64,000 nt of DNA from Ctena decussata (Eukaryota > Mollusca > Bivalvia > Lucinida > Lucinidae). The notes beneath the pieces are model-generated. The model had not been told where the DNA came from. It made no database searches and saw nothing but the letters and a program-made list of their open reading frames with translations. The position numbers were made by a program, and so were the translations under genes. Location: positions 67,988,123 to 68,052,122 of the forward strand of contig OZ022503.1 of the NCBI GenBank assembly GCA_963989385.1. Reading direction: 5' to 3'. Shown here one piece after another: positions 13,621 through 25,300 of the stretch; position 1 is the stretch's first letter; the number at the start of each line of letters is the position of its first letter.

Positions 13621-16600
13621 TTAAGAATAACTTCCACTGCAGGCCCATATATAAAAGTTTGCTCCTTTATTACTCTGCACATGGACAATTATTTGCGCTG
13701 TTATTTGCCCCAGGCATGTACCTATGTAATTACCGTTTACAGTGTAAAGATGGATGTTATCGGTCGCTGAACGTCGGAGCAGTAGGCGTTTAATGCATTT
13801 TCCCATAGGGTCCAATGCAAAATTGACACCTCATTTTCTCCATTCTCAAGAGCTTTGAGTCTCTGCAAAACATATACATGTGTAGACACATATAAGTGAA
13901 ATAGAATGAAGGCTATTTCAGCTTTAGCTTTTATTCCGTTTGGGAGCTAAAGTCGCACAAACTTTTGTTTACAAAAATTTCGATGGCCTATAGTTCGCAA
14001 GTTATGCAATCAGTTGACATAAGATTGTGCATGCATGTAGACATGTTAATGACCTTTATATATGCCAAGTTTCAGATGGCTACCTACTCATACAAGCAAG
14101 CAGTAGCGGTTTGAAATTTTCACAATTTGGGCTACACGTTCGGGACGATTCGTGACCTTAGGTGACTTGCACAATTCGGGCTGAAACTAGTGCCAAATGA
14201 GAGGGTTGGGATAAACATTCAATTGACCATATGTGCCAAAAATTCTCGTTCTTTAGTTTTCGAGTTATAGCCCCTGGACGTCGAAAACTGCACGACTTTG
14301 CCCTCGAATATCTCGACAACGGAGAAAGGAGAATTTCAGGGCATTTTCTCCCAAGAAATATATGGGAATTATCTGTAATTTAGCACAGTTTCAGAACGAT
14401 TCGTGATAGTCACCTTTTAAGAATAACTTCCACTGCAGGCCCATATATAAAAGTTTGCTCCTTTATTACTCTGCACATGGACAATTATTTGCGCTGTTAT
14501 TTGCCCCAGGCATGTACCTATGTAATTACCGTTTACAGTGTAAAGATGGATGTTATCGGTCGCTGAACGTCGGAGCAGTAGGCGTTTAATGCATTTTCCC
14601 ATAGGGTCCAATGCAAAATTGACACCTCATTTTCTCCATTCTCAAGAGCTTTGAGTCTCTGCAAAACATATACATGTGTAGACACAAATAAGTGAAATAG
14701 AATGAAGGCTATTTCAGCTTTAGCTTTTATTCCGTTTGGGAGCTAAAGTCGCACAAACTTTTGTTTACAAAAATTTCGATGGCCTATAGTTCGCAAGTTA
14801 TGCAATCAGTTGACATAAGATTGTACATGCATGTAGACATGTTAATGACCTTTATATATGCCAAGTTTCAGATGGCTACCTACTCATACAAGCAAGCAGT
14901 AGCGGTTTGAAATTTTCACAATTTGGGCTACACGTTCGGGACGATTCGTGACCTTAGGTGACTTGCACAATTCGGGCTGAAACTAGTGCCAAATGAGAGG
15001 GTTGGGATAAACATTCAATTGACCATATGTGCCAAAAATTCTCGTTCTTTAGTTTTCGAGTTATAGCCCCTGGAAGTCGAAAACTGCACGACTTTGCCCT
15101 CGAATATCTCGACAACGGAGAAAGGAGAATTTCAGGGCATTTTCTCCCAAGAAATATATGGGAATTATCTGTAATTTAGCACAGTTTCAGAACGATTCGT
15201 GAAAGTCACCTTTTAAGAATAACTTCCACTGCAGGCCCATATATAAAAGTTTGCTCCTTTATTACTCTGCACATGGACAATTATTTGCGCTGTTATTTGC
15301 CCCAGGCATGTACCTATGTAATTACCGTTTACAGTGTAAAGATGGATGTTATCGGTCGCTGAACGTCGGAGCAGTAGGCGTTTAATGCATTTTCCCATAG
15401 GGTCCAATGCAAAATTGACACCTCATTTTCTCCATTCTCAAGAGCTTTGAGTCTCTGCAAAACATATACATGTGTAGACACAAATAAGTGAAATAGAATG
15501 AAGGCTATTTCAGCTTTAGCTTTTATTCCGTTTGGGAGCTAAAGTCGCACAAACTTTTGTTTACAAAAATTTCGATGGCCTATAGTTCGCAAGTTATGCA
15601 ATCAGTTGACATAAGATTGTGCATGCATGTAGACATGTTAATGACCTTTATATATGCCAAGTTTCAGATGGCTACCTACTCATACAAGCAAGCAGTAGCG
15701 GTTTGAAATTTTCACAATTTGGGCTACACGTTCGGGACGATTCGTGACCTTAGGTGACTTGCACAATTCGGGCTGAAACTAGTGCCAAATGAGAGGGTTG
15801 GGATAAACATTCAATTGACCATATGTGCCAAAAATTCTCGTTCTTTAGTTTTCGAGTTATAGCCCCTGGAAGTCGAAAACTGCACGACTTTGCCCTCGAA
15901 TATCTCGACAACGGAGAAAGGAGAATTTCAGGGCATTTTCTCCCAAGAAATATATGGGAATTATCTGTAATTTAGCACACTTTCAGAACGATTCGTGAAA
16001 GTCACCTTTTAAGAATAACTTCCACTGCAGGCCCATATATAAAAGTTTGCTCCTTTATTACTCTGCACATGGACAATTATTTGCGCTGTTATTTGCCCCA
16101 GGCATGTACCTATGTAATTACCGTTTACAGTGTAAAGATGGATGTTATCGGTCGCTGAACGTCGGAGCAGTAGGCGTTTAATGCATTTTCCCATAGGGTC
16201 CAATGCAAAATTGACACCTCATTTTCTCCATTCTCAAGAGCTTTGAGTCTCTGCAAAACATATACATGTGTAGACACAAATAAGTGAAATAGAATGAAGG
16301 CTATTTCAGCTTTAGCTTTTATTCCGTTTGGGAGCTAAAGTCGCACAAACTTTTGTTTACAAAAATTTCGATGGCCTATAGTTCGCAAGTTATGCAATCA
16401 GTTGACATAAGATTGTGCATGCATGTAGACATGTTAATGACCTTTATATATGCCAAGTTTCAGATGGCTACCTACTCATACAAGCAAGCAGTAGCGGTTT
16501 GAAATTTTCACAATTTGGGCTACACGTTCGGGACGATTCGTGACCTTAGGTGACTTGCACAATTCGGGCTGAAACTAGTGCCAAATGAGAGGGTTGGGAT

Positions 16601-17600
16601 AAACATTCAATTGACCATATGTGCCAAAAATTCTCGTTCTTTAGTTTTCGAGTTATAGCCCCTGGAAGTCGAAAACTGCACGACTTTGCCCTCGAATATC
16701 TCGACAACGGAGAAAGGAGAATTTCAGGGCATTTTCTCCCAAGAAATATATGGGAATTATCTGTAATTTAGCACAGTTTCAGAACGATTCGTGAAAGTCA
16801 CCTTTTAAGAAAAACTTCCACTGCAGGCCCATATATAAAAGTTTGCTCCTTTATTACTCTGCACATGGACAATTATTTGCGCTGTTATTTGCCCCAGGCA
16901 TGTACCTATGTAATTACCGTTTACAGTGTAAAGAGGGATGTTATCGGTCGCTGAACGTCGGAGCAGTAGGCGTTTAATGCATTTTCCCATAGGGTCCAAT
17001 GCAAAATTGACACCTCATTTTCTCCATTCTCAAGAGCTTTGAGTCTCTGCAAAACATATACATGTGTAGACACAAATAAGTGAAATAAAATGAAGGCTAT
17101 TTCAGCTTTAGCTTTTATTCCGTTTGGGAGCTAAAGTCGCACAAACTTTTGTTTACAAAAATTTCGATGGCCTATAGTTCGCAAGTTATGCAATCAGTTG
17201 ACATAAGATTGTGCATGCATGTAGACATTTTAATGACCTTTATATATGCCAAGTTTCAGATGGCTACCTACTCATACAAGCAAGCAGTAGCGGTTTGAAA
17301 TTTTCACAATTTGGGCTACACGTTCGGGACGATTCGTGACCTTAGGTGACTTGCACAATTCGGGCTGAAACTAGTGCCAAATGAGAGGGTTGGGATAAAC
17401 ATTCAATTGACCATATGTGCCAAAAATTCTCGTTCTTTAGTTTTCGAGTTATAGCCCCTGGAAGTCGAAAACTGCACGACTTTGCCCTCGAATATCTCGA
17501 CAACGGAGAAAGGAGAATTTCAGGGCATTTTCTCCCAAGAAATATATGGGAATTATCTGTAATTTAGCACAGTTTCAGAACGATTCGTGAAAGTCACCTT
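13621..17600 (+). repeat. Monomers M18-M22
   Basis: Five 796-bp copies. M18 has CACATATAAG near 13889 and GGACGTCG near 14276, followed by GTGATAG near 14404. M19 has TTGTACATGC near 14821. M20 has CACACTTTC near 15977. M22 is unusually rich in private changes: AAGAAAAAC at the anchor (16807), GAGGGATG near 16933, AAATAAAATG near 17084 and GACATTTTAATG near 17224. None of the M22 changes appears in M28, which sets the left limit of the hexamer duplication that follows. Confidence 0.88.
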
Positions 17601-19989
17601 TTAAGAATAACTTCCACTGCAGGCCCATATATAAAAGTTTGCTCCTTTATTACTCTGCACATGGACAATTATTTGCGCTGTTATTTGCCCCAGGCATGTA
17701 CCTATGTAATTACCGTTTACAGTGTAAAGATGGATGTTATCGGTCGCTGAACGTCGGAGCAGTAGGCGTTTAATGCATTTTCCCATAGGGTCCAATGCAA
17801 AATTGACACCTCATTTTCTCCATTCTCAAGAGCTTTGAGTCTCTGCAAAACATATACATGTGTAGACACAAATAAGTGTAATAGAATGAAGGCTATTTCA
17901 GCTTTAGCTTTTATTCCGTTTGGGAGCTAAAGTCGCACAAACTTTTGTTTACAAAAATTTCGATGGCCTATAGTTCGCAAGTTATGCAATCAGTTGACAT
18001 AAGATTGTGCATGCATGTAGACATGTTAATGACCTTTATATATGCCAAGTTTCAGATGGCTACCTACTCATACAAGCAAGCAGTAGCGGTTTGAAATTTT
18101 CACAATTTGGGCTACACGTTCGGGACGATTCGTGACCTTAGGTGACTTGCACAATTCGGGCTGAAACTAGTGCCAAATGAGAGGGTTGGGATAAATATTC
18201 AATTGACCATATGTGCCAAAAATTCTCGTTCTTAAGTTTTCGAGTTATAGCCCCTGGAAGTCGGAAACTGCACGACTTTGCCCTCGAATATCTCGACAAC
18301 GGAGAAAGGAGAATTTCAGGGCATTTTCTCCCAAGAAATATATGGGAATTATCTGTAATTTTAGCACAGTTTCAGAACGATTCGTGAAAGTCACCTTTTA
18401 AGAATAACTTCCACTGCAGGCCCATATATAAAAGTTTGCTCCTTTATTACTCTGCACATGGACAATTATTTGCGCTGTTATTTGCCCCAGGCATGTACCT
18501 ATGTAATTACCGTTTACAGTGTAAAGATGGATGTTATCGGTCGCTGAACGTCGGAGCAGTAGGCGTTTAATGCATTTTCCCATAGGGTCCAATGCAAAAT
18601 TGACACCTCATTTTCTCCATTCTCAAGAGCTTTGAGTCTCTGCAAAACATATACATGTGTAGACACAAATAAGTGAAATAGAATGAAGGCTATTTCAGCT
18701 TTAGCTTTTATTCCGTTTGGGAGCTAAAGTCGCACAAACTTTTGTTTACAAAAATTTCGATGGCCTATAGTTCGCAAGTTATGCAATCAGTTGACATAAG
18801 ATTGTGCATGCATGTAGACATGTTAATGACCTTTATATATGCCAAGTTTCAGATGGCTACCTACTCATACAAGCAAGCAGTAGCGGTTTGAAATTTTCAC
18901 AATTTGGGCTACACGTTCGGGACGATTCGTGACCTTAGGTGACTTGCACAATTCGGGCTGAAACTAGTGCCAAATGAGAGGGTTGGGATAAACATTCAAT
19001 TGACCATATGTGCCAAAAATTCTCGTTCTTTAGTTTTCGAGTTATAGCCCCTGGAAGTCGAAAACTGCACGACTTTGCCCTCGAATATCTCGACAACGGA
19101 GAAAGGAGAATTTCAGGGCATTTTCTCTCAAGAAATATATGGGAATTATCTGTAATTTAGCACAGTTTCAGAACGATTCGTGAAAGTCACCTTTTAAGAA
19201 TAACTTCCACTGCAGGCCCATATATAAAAGTTTGCTCCTTTATTACTCTGCACATGGACAATTATTTGCGCTGTTATTTGCCCCAGGCATGTACCTATGT
19301 AATTACCGTTTACAGTGTAAAGATGGATGTTATCGGTCGCTGAACGTCGGAGCAGTAGGCGTTTAATGCATTTTCCCATAGGGTCCAATGCAAAATTGAC
19401 ACCTCATTTTCTCCATTCTCAAGAGCTTTGAGTCTCTGCAAAACATATACATGTGTAGACACAAATAAGTGAAATAGAATGAAGGCTATTTCAGCTTTAG
19501 CTTTTATTCCGTTTGGGAGCTAAAGTCGCACAAACTTTTGTTTACAAAAATTTCGATGGCCTATAGTTCGCAAGTTATGCAATCAGTTGACATAAGATTG
19601 TGCATGCATGTAGACATGTTAATGACCTTTATATATGCCAAGTTTCAGATGGCTACCTACTCATACAAGCAAGCAGTAGCGGTTTGAAATTTTCACAATT
19701 TGGGCTACACGTTCGGGACGATTCGTGACCTTAGGTGACTTGCACAATTCGGGCTGAAACTAGTGCCAAATGAGAGGGTTGGGATAAACATTCAATTGAC
19801 CATATGTGCCAAAAATTCTCGTTCTTTAGTTTTCGAGTTATAGCCCCTGGAAGTCGAAAACTGCACGACTTTGCCCTCGAATATCTCGACAACGGAGAAA
19901 GGAGAATTTCAGGGCATTTTCTCCCAAGAAATATATGGGAATTATCTGTAATTTAGCACAGTTTCAGAACGATTCGTGAAAGTCACCTT

Positions 19990-20184
19990 TTAAGAATAAC
20001 TTCCACTGCAGGCCCATATATAAAAGTTTGCTCCTTTATTACTCTGCACATGGACAATTATTTGCGCTGTTATTTGCCCCAGGCATGTACCTATGTAATT
20101 ACCGTTTACAGTGTAAAGATGGATGTTATCGGTCGCTGAACGTCGGAGCAGTAGGCGTTTAATGCATTTTCCCATAGGGTCCAA
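19990..20184 (-). other. Recurrent 64-codon open frame, probably non-coding (shown in M26)
   Basis: A minus-strand frame of 64 codons from ATG to TAA recurs at the same place in most monomers. The translation begins MDPMGKCIKRLLLRRS and resembles no family I recognise; it has no signal peptide and no clear membrane segment. M73 and M75 carry a TGA at codon 7. M78 is frameshifted, M9 has a different carboxyl end, and M58 stops two codons early. Many copies differ by amino-acid replacements (DN to EI, H to L, G to R, R to Q, V to M). Preservation is explained by array homogenisation, so I do not call it a gene. Confidence 0.8.
20017..20026 (+). promoter_or_regulatory. TATA-like motif TATATAAAAG, one per monomer (shown in M26)
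   Basis: TATATAAAAG is a full match to the eukaryotic TATA-box consensus TATAWAAR and sits 27 bases after the anchor in almost every monomer. Exceptions are M9, where it is deleted, and M7, where it reads TATATGAAAG. Satellite arrays are often transcribed at low level, so this could serve as a core promoter on the plus strand. No initiator, upstream element or transcript is visible, and in a 40% G+C sequence such a motif can arise by chance. The motif is certain; the function is not. Confidence 0.3.
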
Positions 20185-20290
20185 TGCAAAATTGACACCT
20201 CATTTTCTCCATTCTCAAGAGCTTTGAGTCTCTGCAAAACATATACATGTGTAGACACAAATAAGTGAAATAGAATGAAGGCTATTTCAG

Positions 20291-20321
20291 CTTTAGCTTT
20301 TATTCCGTTTGGGAGCTAAAG
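20291..20321. other. Inverted repeat with 8-bp perfect arms, one per monomer (shown in M26)
   Basis: CTTTAGCT (20291-20298) and AGCTAAAG (20314-20321) are perfect reverse complements separated by a 15-base loop. The element could form a small hairpin in single-stranded DNA or RNA. It is present in nearly all copies. It is broken in M14 and M16 (T to C at 10741 and 12333) and in M53 (A to T at 41848); these three changes hit the two partners of the same base pair. The structure is seen; any role is speculative. Confidence 0.6.
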
Positions 20322-22377
20322 TCGCACAAACTTTTGTTTACAAAAATTTCGATGGCCTATAGTTCGCAAGTTATGCAATCAGTTGACATAAGATTGTGCA
20401 TGCATGTAGACATGTTAATGACCTTTATATATGCCAAGTTTCAGATGGCTACCTACTCATACAAGCAAGCAGTAGCGGTTTGAAATTTTCACAATTTGGG
20501 CTACACGTTCGGGACGATTCGTGACCTTAGGTGACTTGCACAATTCGGGCTGAAACTAGTGCCAAATGAGAGGGTTGGGATAAACATTCAATTGACCATA
20601 TGTGCCAAAAATTCTCGTTCTTTAGTTTTCGAGTTATAGCCCCTGGAAGTCGAAAACTGCACGACTTTGCCCTCGAATATCTCGACAACGGAGAAAGGAG
20701 AATTTCAGGGCATTTTCTCCCAAGAAATATATGGGAATTATCTGTAATTTAGCACAGTTTCAGAACGATTCGTGAAAGTCACCTTTTAAGAATAACTTCC
20801 ACTGCAGGCCCATATATAAAAGTTTGCTCCTTTATTACTCTGCACATGGACAATTATTTGCGCTGTTATTTGCCCCAGGCATGTACCTATGTAATTACCG
20901 TTTACAGTGTAAAGATGGATGTTATCGGTCGCTGAACGTCGGAGCAGTAGGCGTTTAATGCATTTTCCCATAGGGTCCAATGCAAAATTGACACCTCATT
21001 TTCTCCATTCTCAAGAGCTTTGAGTCTCTGCAAAACATATACATGTGTAGACACAAATAAGTGAAATAGAATGAAGGCTATTTCAGCTTTAGCTTTTATT
21101 CCGTTTGGGAGCTAAAGTCGCACAAACTTTTGTTTACAAAAAAATTGATGGCCTATAGTTCGCAAGTTATGCAATAAGTTGACATAAGATTGTGCATGCA
21201 TGTAGACATGTTAATGACCTTTATATATGCCAAGTTTCAGATGGCTACCTACTCATACAAGCAAGCAGTAGCGGTTTGAAATTTTCACAATTTGGGCTAC
21301 ACGTTCGGGACGATTCGTGACCTTAGGTGACTTGCACAATTCGGGCTGAAACTAGTGCCAAATGAGAGGGTTGGGATAAACATTCAATTGACCATATGTG
21401 CCAAAAATTCTCGTTCTTTAGTTTTCGAGTTATAGCCCCTGGAAGTCGAAAACTGCACGACTTTGCCCTCGAATATCTCGACAACGGAGAAAGGAGAATT
21501 TCAGGGCATTTTCTCCCAAGAAATATATGGGAATTATCTGTAATTTAGCACAGTTTCAGAACGATTCGTGAAAGTCACCTTTTAAGAATAACTTCCACTG
21601 CAGGCCCATATATAAAAGTTTGCTCCTTTATTACTCTGCACATGGACAATTATTTGCGCTGTTATTTGCCCCAGGCATGTACCTATGTAATTACCGTTTA
21701 CAGTGTAAAGATGGATGTTATCGGTCGCTGAACGTCGGAGCAGTAGGCGTTTAATGCATTTTCCCATAGGGTCCAATGCAAAATTGACACCTCATTTTCT
21801 CCATTCTCAAGAGCTTTGAGTCTCTGCAAAACATATACATGTGTAGACACAAATAAGTGAAATAGAATGAAGGCTATTTCAGCTTTAGCTTTTATTCCGT
21901 TTGGGAGCTAAAGTCGCACAAACTTTTGTTTACAAAAATTTCGATGGCCTATAGTTCGCAAGTTATGCAATCAGTTGACATAAGATTGTGCATGCATGTA
22001 GACATGTTAATGACCTTTATATATGCCAAGTTTCAGATGGCTACCTACTCATACAAGCAAGCAGTAGCGGTTTGAAATTTTCACAATTTGGGCTACACGT
22101 TCGGGACGATTCGTGACCTTAGGTGACTTGCACAATTCGGGCTGAAACTAGTGCCAAATGAGAGGGTTGGGATAAACATTCAATTGACCATATGTGCCAA
22201 AAATTCTCGTTCTTTAGTTTTCGAGTTATAGCCCCTGGAAGTCGAAAACTGCACGACTTTGCCCTCGAATATCTCGACAACGGAGAAAGGAGAATTTCAG
22301 GGCATTTTCTCCCAAGAAATATATGGGAATTATCTGTAATTTAGCACAGTTTCAGAACGATTCGTGAAAGTCACCTT

Positions 22378-25300
22378 TTAAGAATAACTTCCACTGCAGG
22401 CCCATATATAAAAGTTTGCTCCTTTATTACTCTGCACATGGACAATTATTTGCGCTGTTATTTGCCCCAGGCATGTACCTATGTAATTACCGTTTACAGT
22501 GTAAAGATGGATGTTATCGGTCGCTGAACGTCGGAGCAGTAGGCGTTTAATGCATTTTCCCATAGGGTCCAATGCAAAATTGACACCTCATTTTCTCCAT
22601 TCTCAAGAGCTTTGAGTCTCTGCAAAACATATACATGTGTAGACACAAATAAGTGTAATAGAATGAAGGCTATTTCAGCTTTAGCTTTTATTCCGTTTGG
22701 GAGCTAAAGTCGCACAAACTTTTGTTTACAAAAATTTCGATGGCCTATAGTTCGCAAGTTATGCAATCAGTTGACATAAGATTGTGCATGCATGTAGACA
22801 TGTTAATGACCTTTATATATGCCAAGTTTCAGATGGCTACCTACTCATACAAGCAAGCAGTAGCGGTTTGAAATTTTCACAATTTGGGCTACACGTTCGG
22901 GACGATTCGTGACCTTAGGTGACTTGCACAATTCGGGCTGAAACTAGTGCCAAATGAGAGGGTTGGGATAAATATTCAATTGACCATATGTGCCAAAAAT
23001 TCTCGTTCTTAAGTTTTCGAGTTATAGCCCCTGGAAGTCGGAAACTGCACGACTTTGCCCTCGAATATCTCGACAACGGAGAAAGGAGAATTTCAGGGCA
23101 TTTTCTCCCAAGAAATATATGGGAATTATCTGTAATTTTAGCACAGTTTCAGAACGATTCGTGAAAGTCACCTTTTAAGAATAACTTCCACTGCAGGCCC
23201 ATATATAAAAGTTTGCTCCTTTATTACTCTGCACATGGACAATTATTTGCGCTGTTATTTGCCCCAGGCATGTACCTATGTAATTACCGTTTACAGTGTA
23301 AAGATGGATGTTATCGGTCGCTGAACGTCGGAGCAGTAGGCGTTTAATGCATTTTCCCATAGGGTCCAATGCAAAATTGACACCTCATTTTCTCCATTCT
23401 CAAGAGCTTTGAGTCTCTGCAAAACATATACATGTGTAGACACAAATAAGTGAAATAGAATGAAGGCTATTTCAGCTTTAGCTTTTATTCCGTTTGGGAG
23501 CTAAAGTCGCACAAACTTTTGTTTACAAAAATTTCGATGGCCTATAGTTCGCAAGTTATGCAATCAGTTGACATAAGATTGTGCATGCATGTAGACATGT
23601 TAATGACCTTTATATATGCCAAGTTTCAGATGGCTACCTACTCATACAAGCAAGCAGTAGCGGTTTGAAATTTTCACAATTTGGGCTACACGTTCGGGAC
23701 GATTCGTGACCTTAGGTGACTTGCACAATTCGGGCTGAAACTAGTGCCAAATGAGAGGGTTGGGATAAACATTCAATTGACCATATGTGCCAAAAATTCT
23801 CGTTCTTTAGTTTTCGAGTTATAGCCCCTGGAAGTCGAAAACTGCACGACTTTGCCCTCGAATATCTCGACAACGGAGAAAGGAGAATTTCAGGGCATTT
23901 TCTCTCAAGAAATATATGGGAATTATCTGTAATTTAGCACAGTTTCAGAACGATTCGTGAAAGTCACCTTTTAAGAATAACTTCCACTGCAGGCCCATAT
24001 ATAAAAGTTTGCTCCTTTATTACTCTGCACATGGACAATTATTTGCGCTGTTATTTGCCCCAGGCATGTACCTATGTAATTACCGTTTACAGTGTAAAGA
24101 TGGATGTTATCGGTCGCTGAACGTCGGAGCAGTAGGCGTTTAATGCATTTTCCCATAGGGTCCAATGCAAAATTGACACCTCATTTTCTCCATTCTCAAG
24201 AGCTTTGAGTCTCTGCAAAACATATACATGTGTAGACACAAATAAGTGAAATAGAATGAAGGCTATTTCAGCTTTAGCTTTTATTCCGTTTGGGAGCTAA
24301 AGTCGCACAAACTTTTGTTTACAAAAATTTCGATGGCCTATAGTTCGCAAGTTATGCAATCAGTTGACATAAGATTGTGCATGCATGTAGACATGTTAAT
24401 GACCTTTATATATGCCAAGTTTCAGATGGCTACCTACTCATACAAGCAAGCAGTAGCGGTTTGAAATTTTCACAATTTGGGCTACACGTTCGGGACGATT
24501 CGTGACCTTAGGTGACTTGCACAATTCGGGCTGAAACTAGTGCCAAATGAGAGGGTTGGGATAAACATTCAATTGACCATATGTGCCAAAAATTCTCGTT
24601 CTTTAGTTTTCGAGTTATAGCCCCTGGAAGTCGAAAACTGCACGACTTTGCCCTCGAATATCTCGACAACGGAGAAAGGAGAATTTCAGGGCATTTTCTC
24701 CCAAGAAATATATGGGAATTATCTGTAATTTAGCACAGTTTCAGAACGATTCGTGAAAGTCACCTTTTAAGAATAACTTCCACTGCAGGCCCATATATAA
24801 AAGTTTGCTCCTTTATTACTCTGCACATGGACAATTATTTGCGCTGTTATTTGCCCCAGGCATGTACCTATGTAATTACCGTTTACAGTGTAAAGATGGA
24901 TGTTATCGGTCGCTGAACGTCGGAGCAGTAGGCGTTTAATGCATTTTCCCATAGGGTCCAATGCAAAATTGACACCTCATTTTCTCCATTCTCAAGAGCT
25001 TTGAGTCTCTGCAAAACATATACATGTGTAGACACAAATAAGTGAAATAGAATGAAGGCTATTTCAGCTTTAGCTTTTATTCCGTTTGGGAGCTAAAGTC
25101 GCACAAACTTTTGTTTACAAAAATTTCGATGGCCTATAGTTCGCAAGTTATGCAATCAGTTGACATAAGACTGTGCATGCATGTAGACATGTTAATGACC
25201 TTTATATATGCCAAGTTTCAGATGGCTACCTACTCATACAAGCAAGCAGTAGCGGTTTGAAATTTTCACAATTTGGGCTACACGTTCGGGACGATTCGTG

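Larger units (their letters stand above)
19990..20785 (+). repeat. Reference monomer (M26), close to the common form
   Basis: This 796-bp copy carries no private variant that I could see and is a good reference. Offsets from its first base: CTGCAG at 16-21; TATATAAAAG at 27-36; three variable sites that define a linked haplotype elsewhere at 61, 182 and 275; inverted repeat arms CTTTAGCT at 301-308 and AGCTAAAG at 324-331; a palindrome-rich stretch around TGCATGCATG at roughly 407-425; a 13-base near-identical pair CACAATTTGGGCT / CACAATTCGGGCT about 49 bases apart starting near offset 500. The longest homopolymer is five A. The unit is moderately AT-rich and has no microsatellite. No known protein domain, tRNA or rRNA sequence is recognisable in it. 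Confidence 0.9.
17601..22377 (+). repeat. Hexamer copy A (M23-M28)
   Basis: Six monomers, 4777 bases because M23 has one extra T in AATTTTAGCAC near 18359. Markers in order: AGTGTAATAG near 17876, AAATATTC near 18193, TTCTTAAG near 18231, GTCGGAAAC near 18262, the extra T, TCTCTCAAG near 19124 in M24, and AAAAAAATTGATGG with GCAATAAG near 21139 and 21171 in M27. Every one recurs 4777 bases downstream. M25, M26 and M28 are essentially common-form copies. Confidence 0.92.

Noticed and set aside
18213..18401. Plus-strand 62-codon frame, repeated at 22990-23178
   Set aside because: It exists only because M23 and M29 share private changes and an extra T that open the frame. It is part of the duplicated satellite segment, has no domain, and is closed in other copies.
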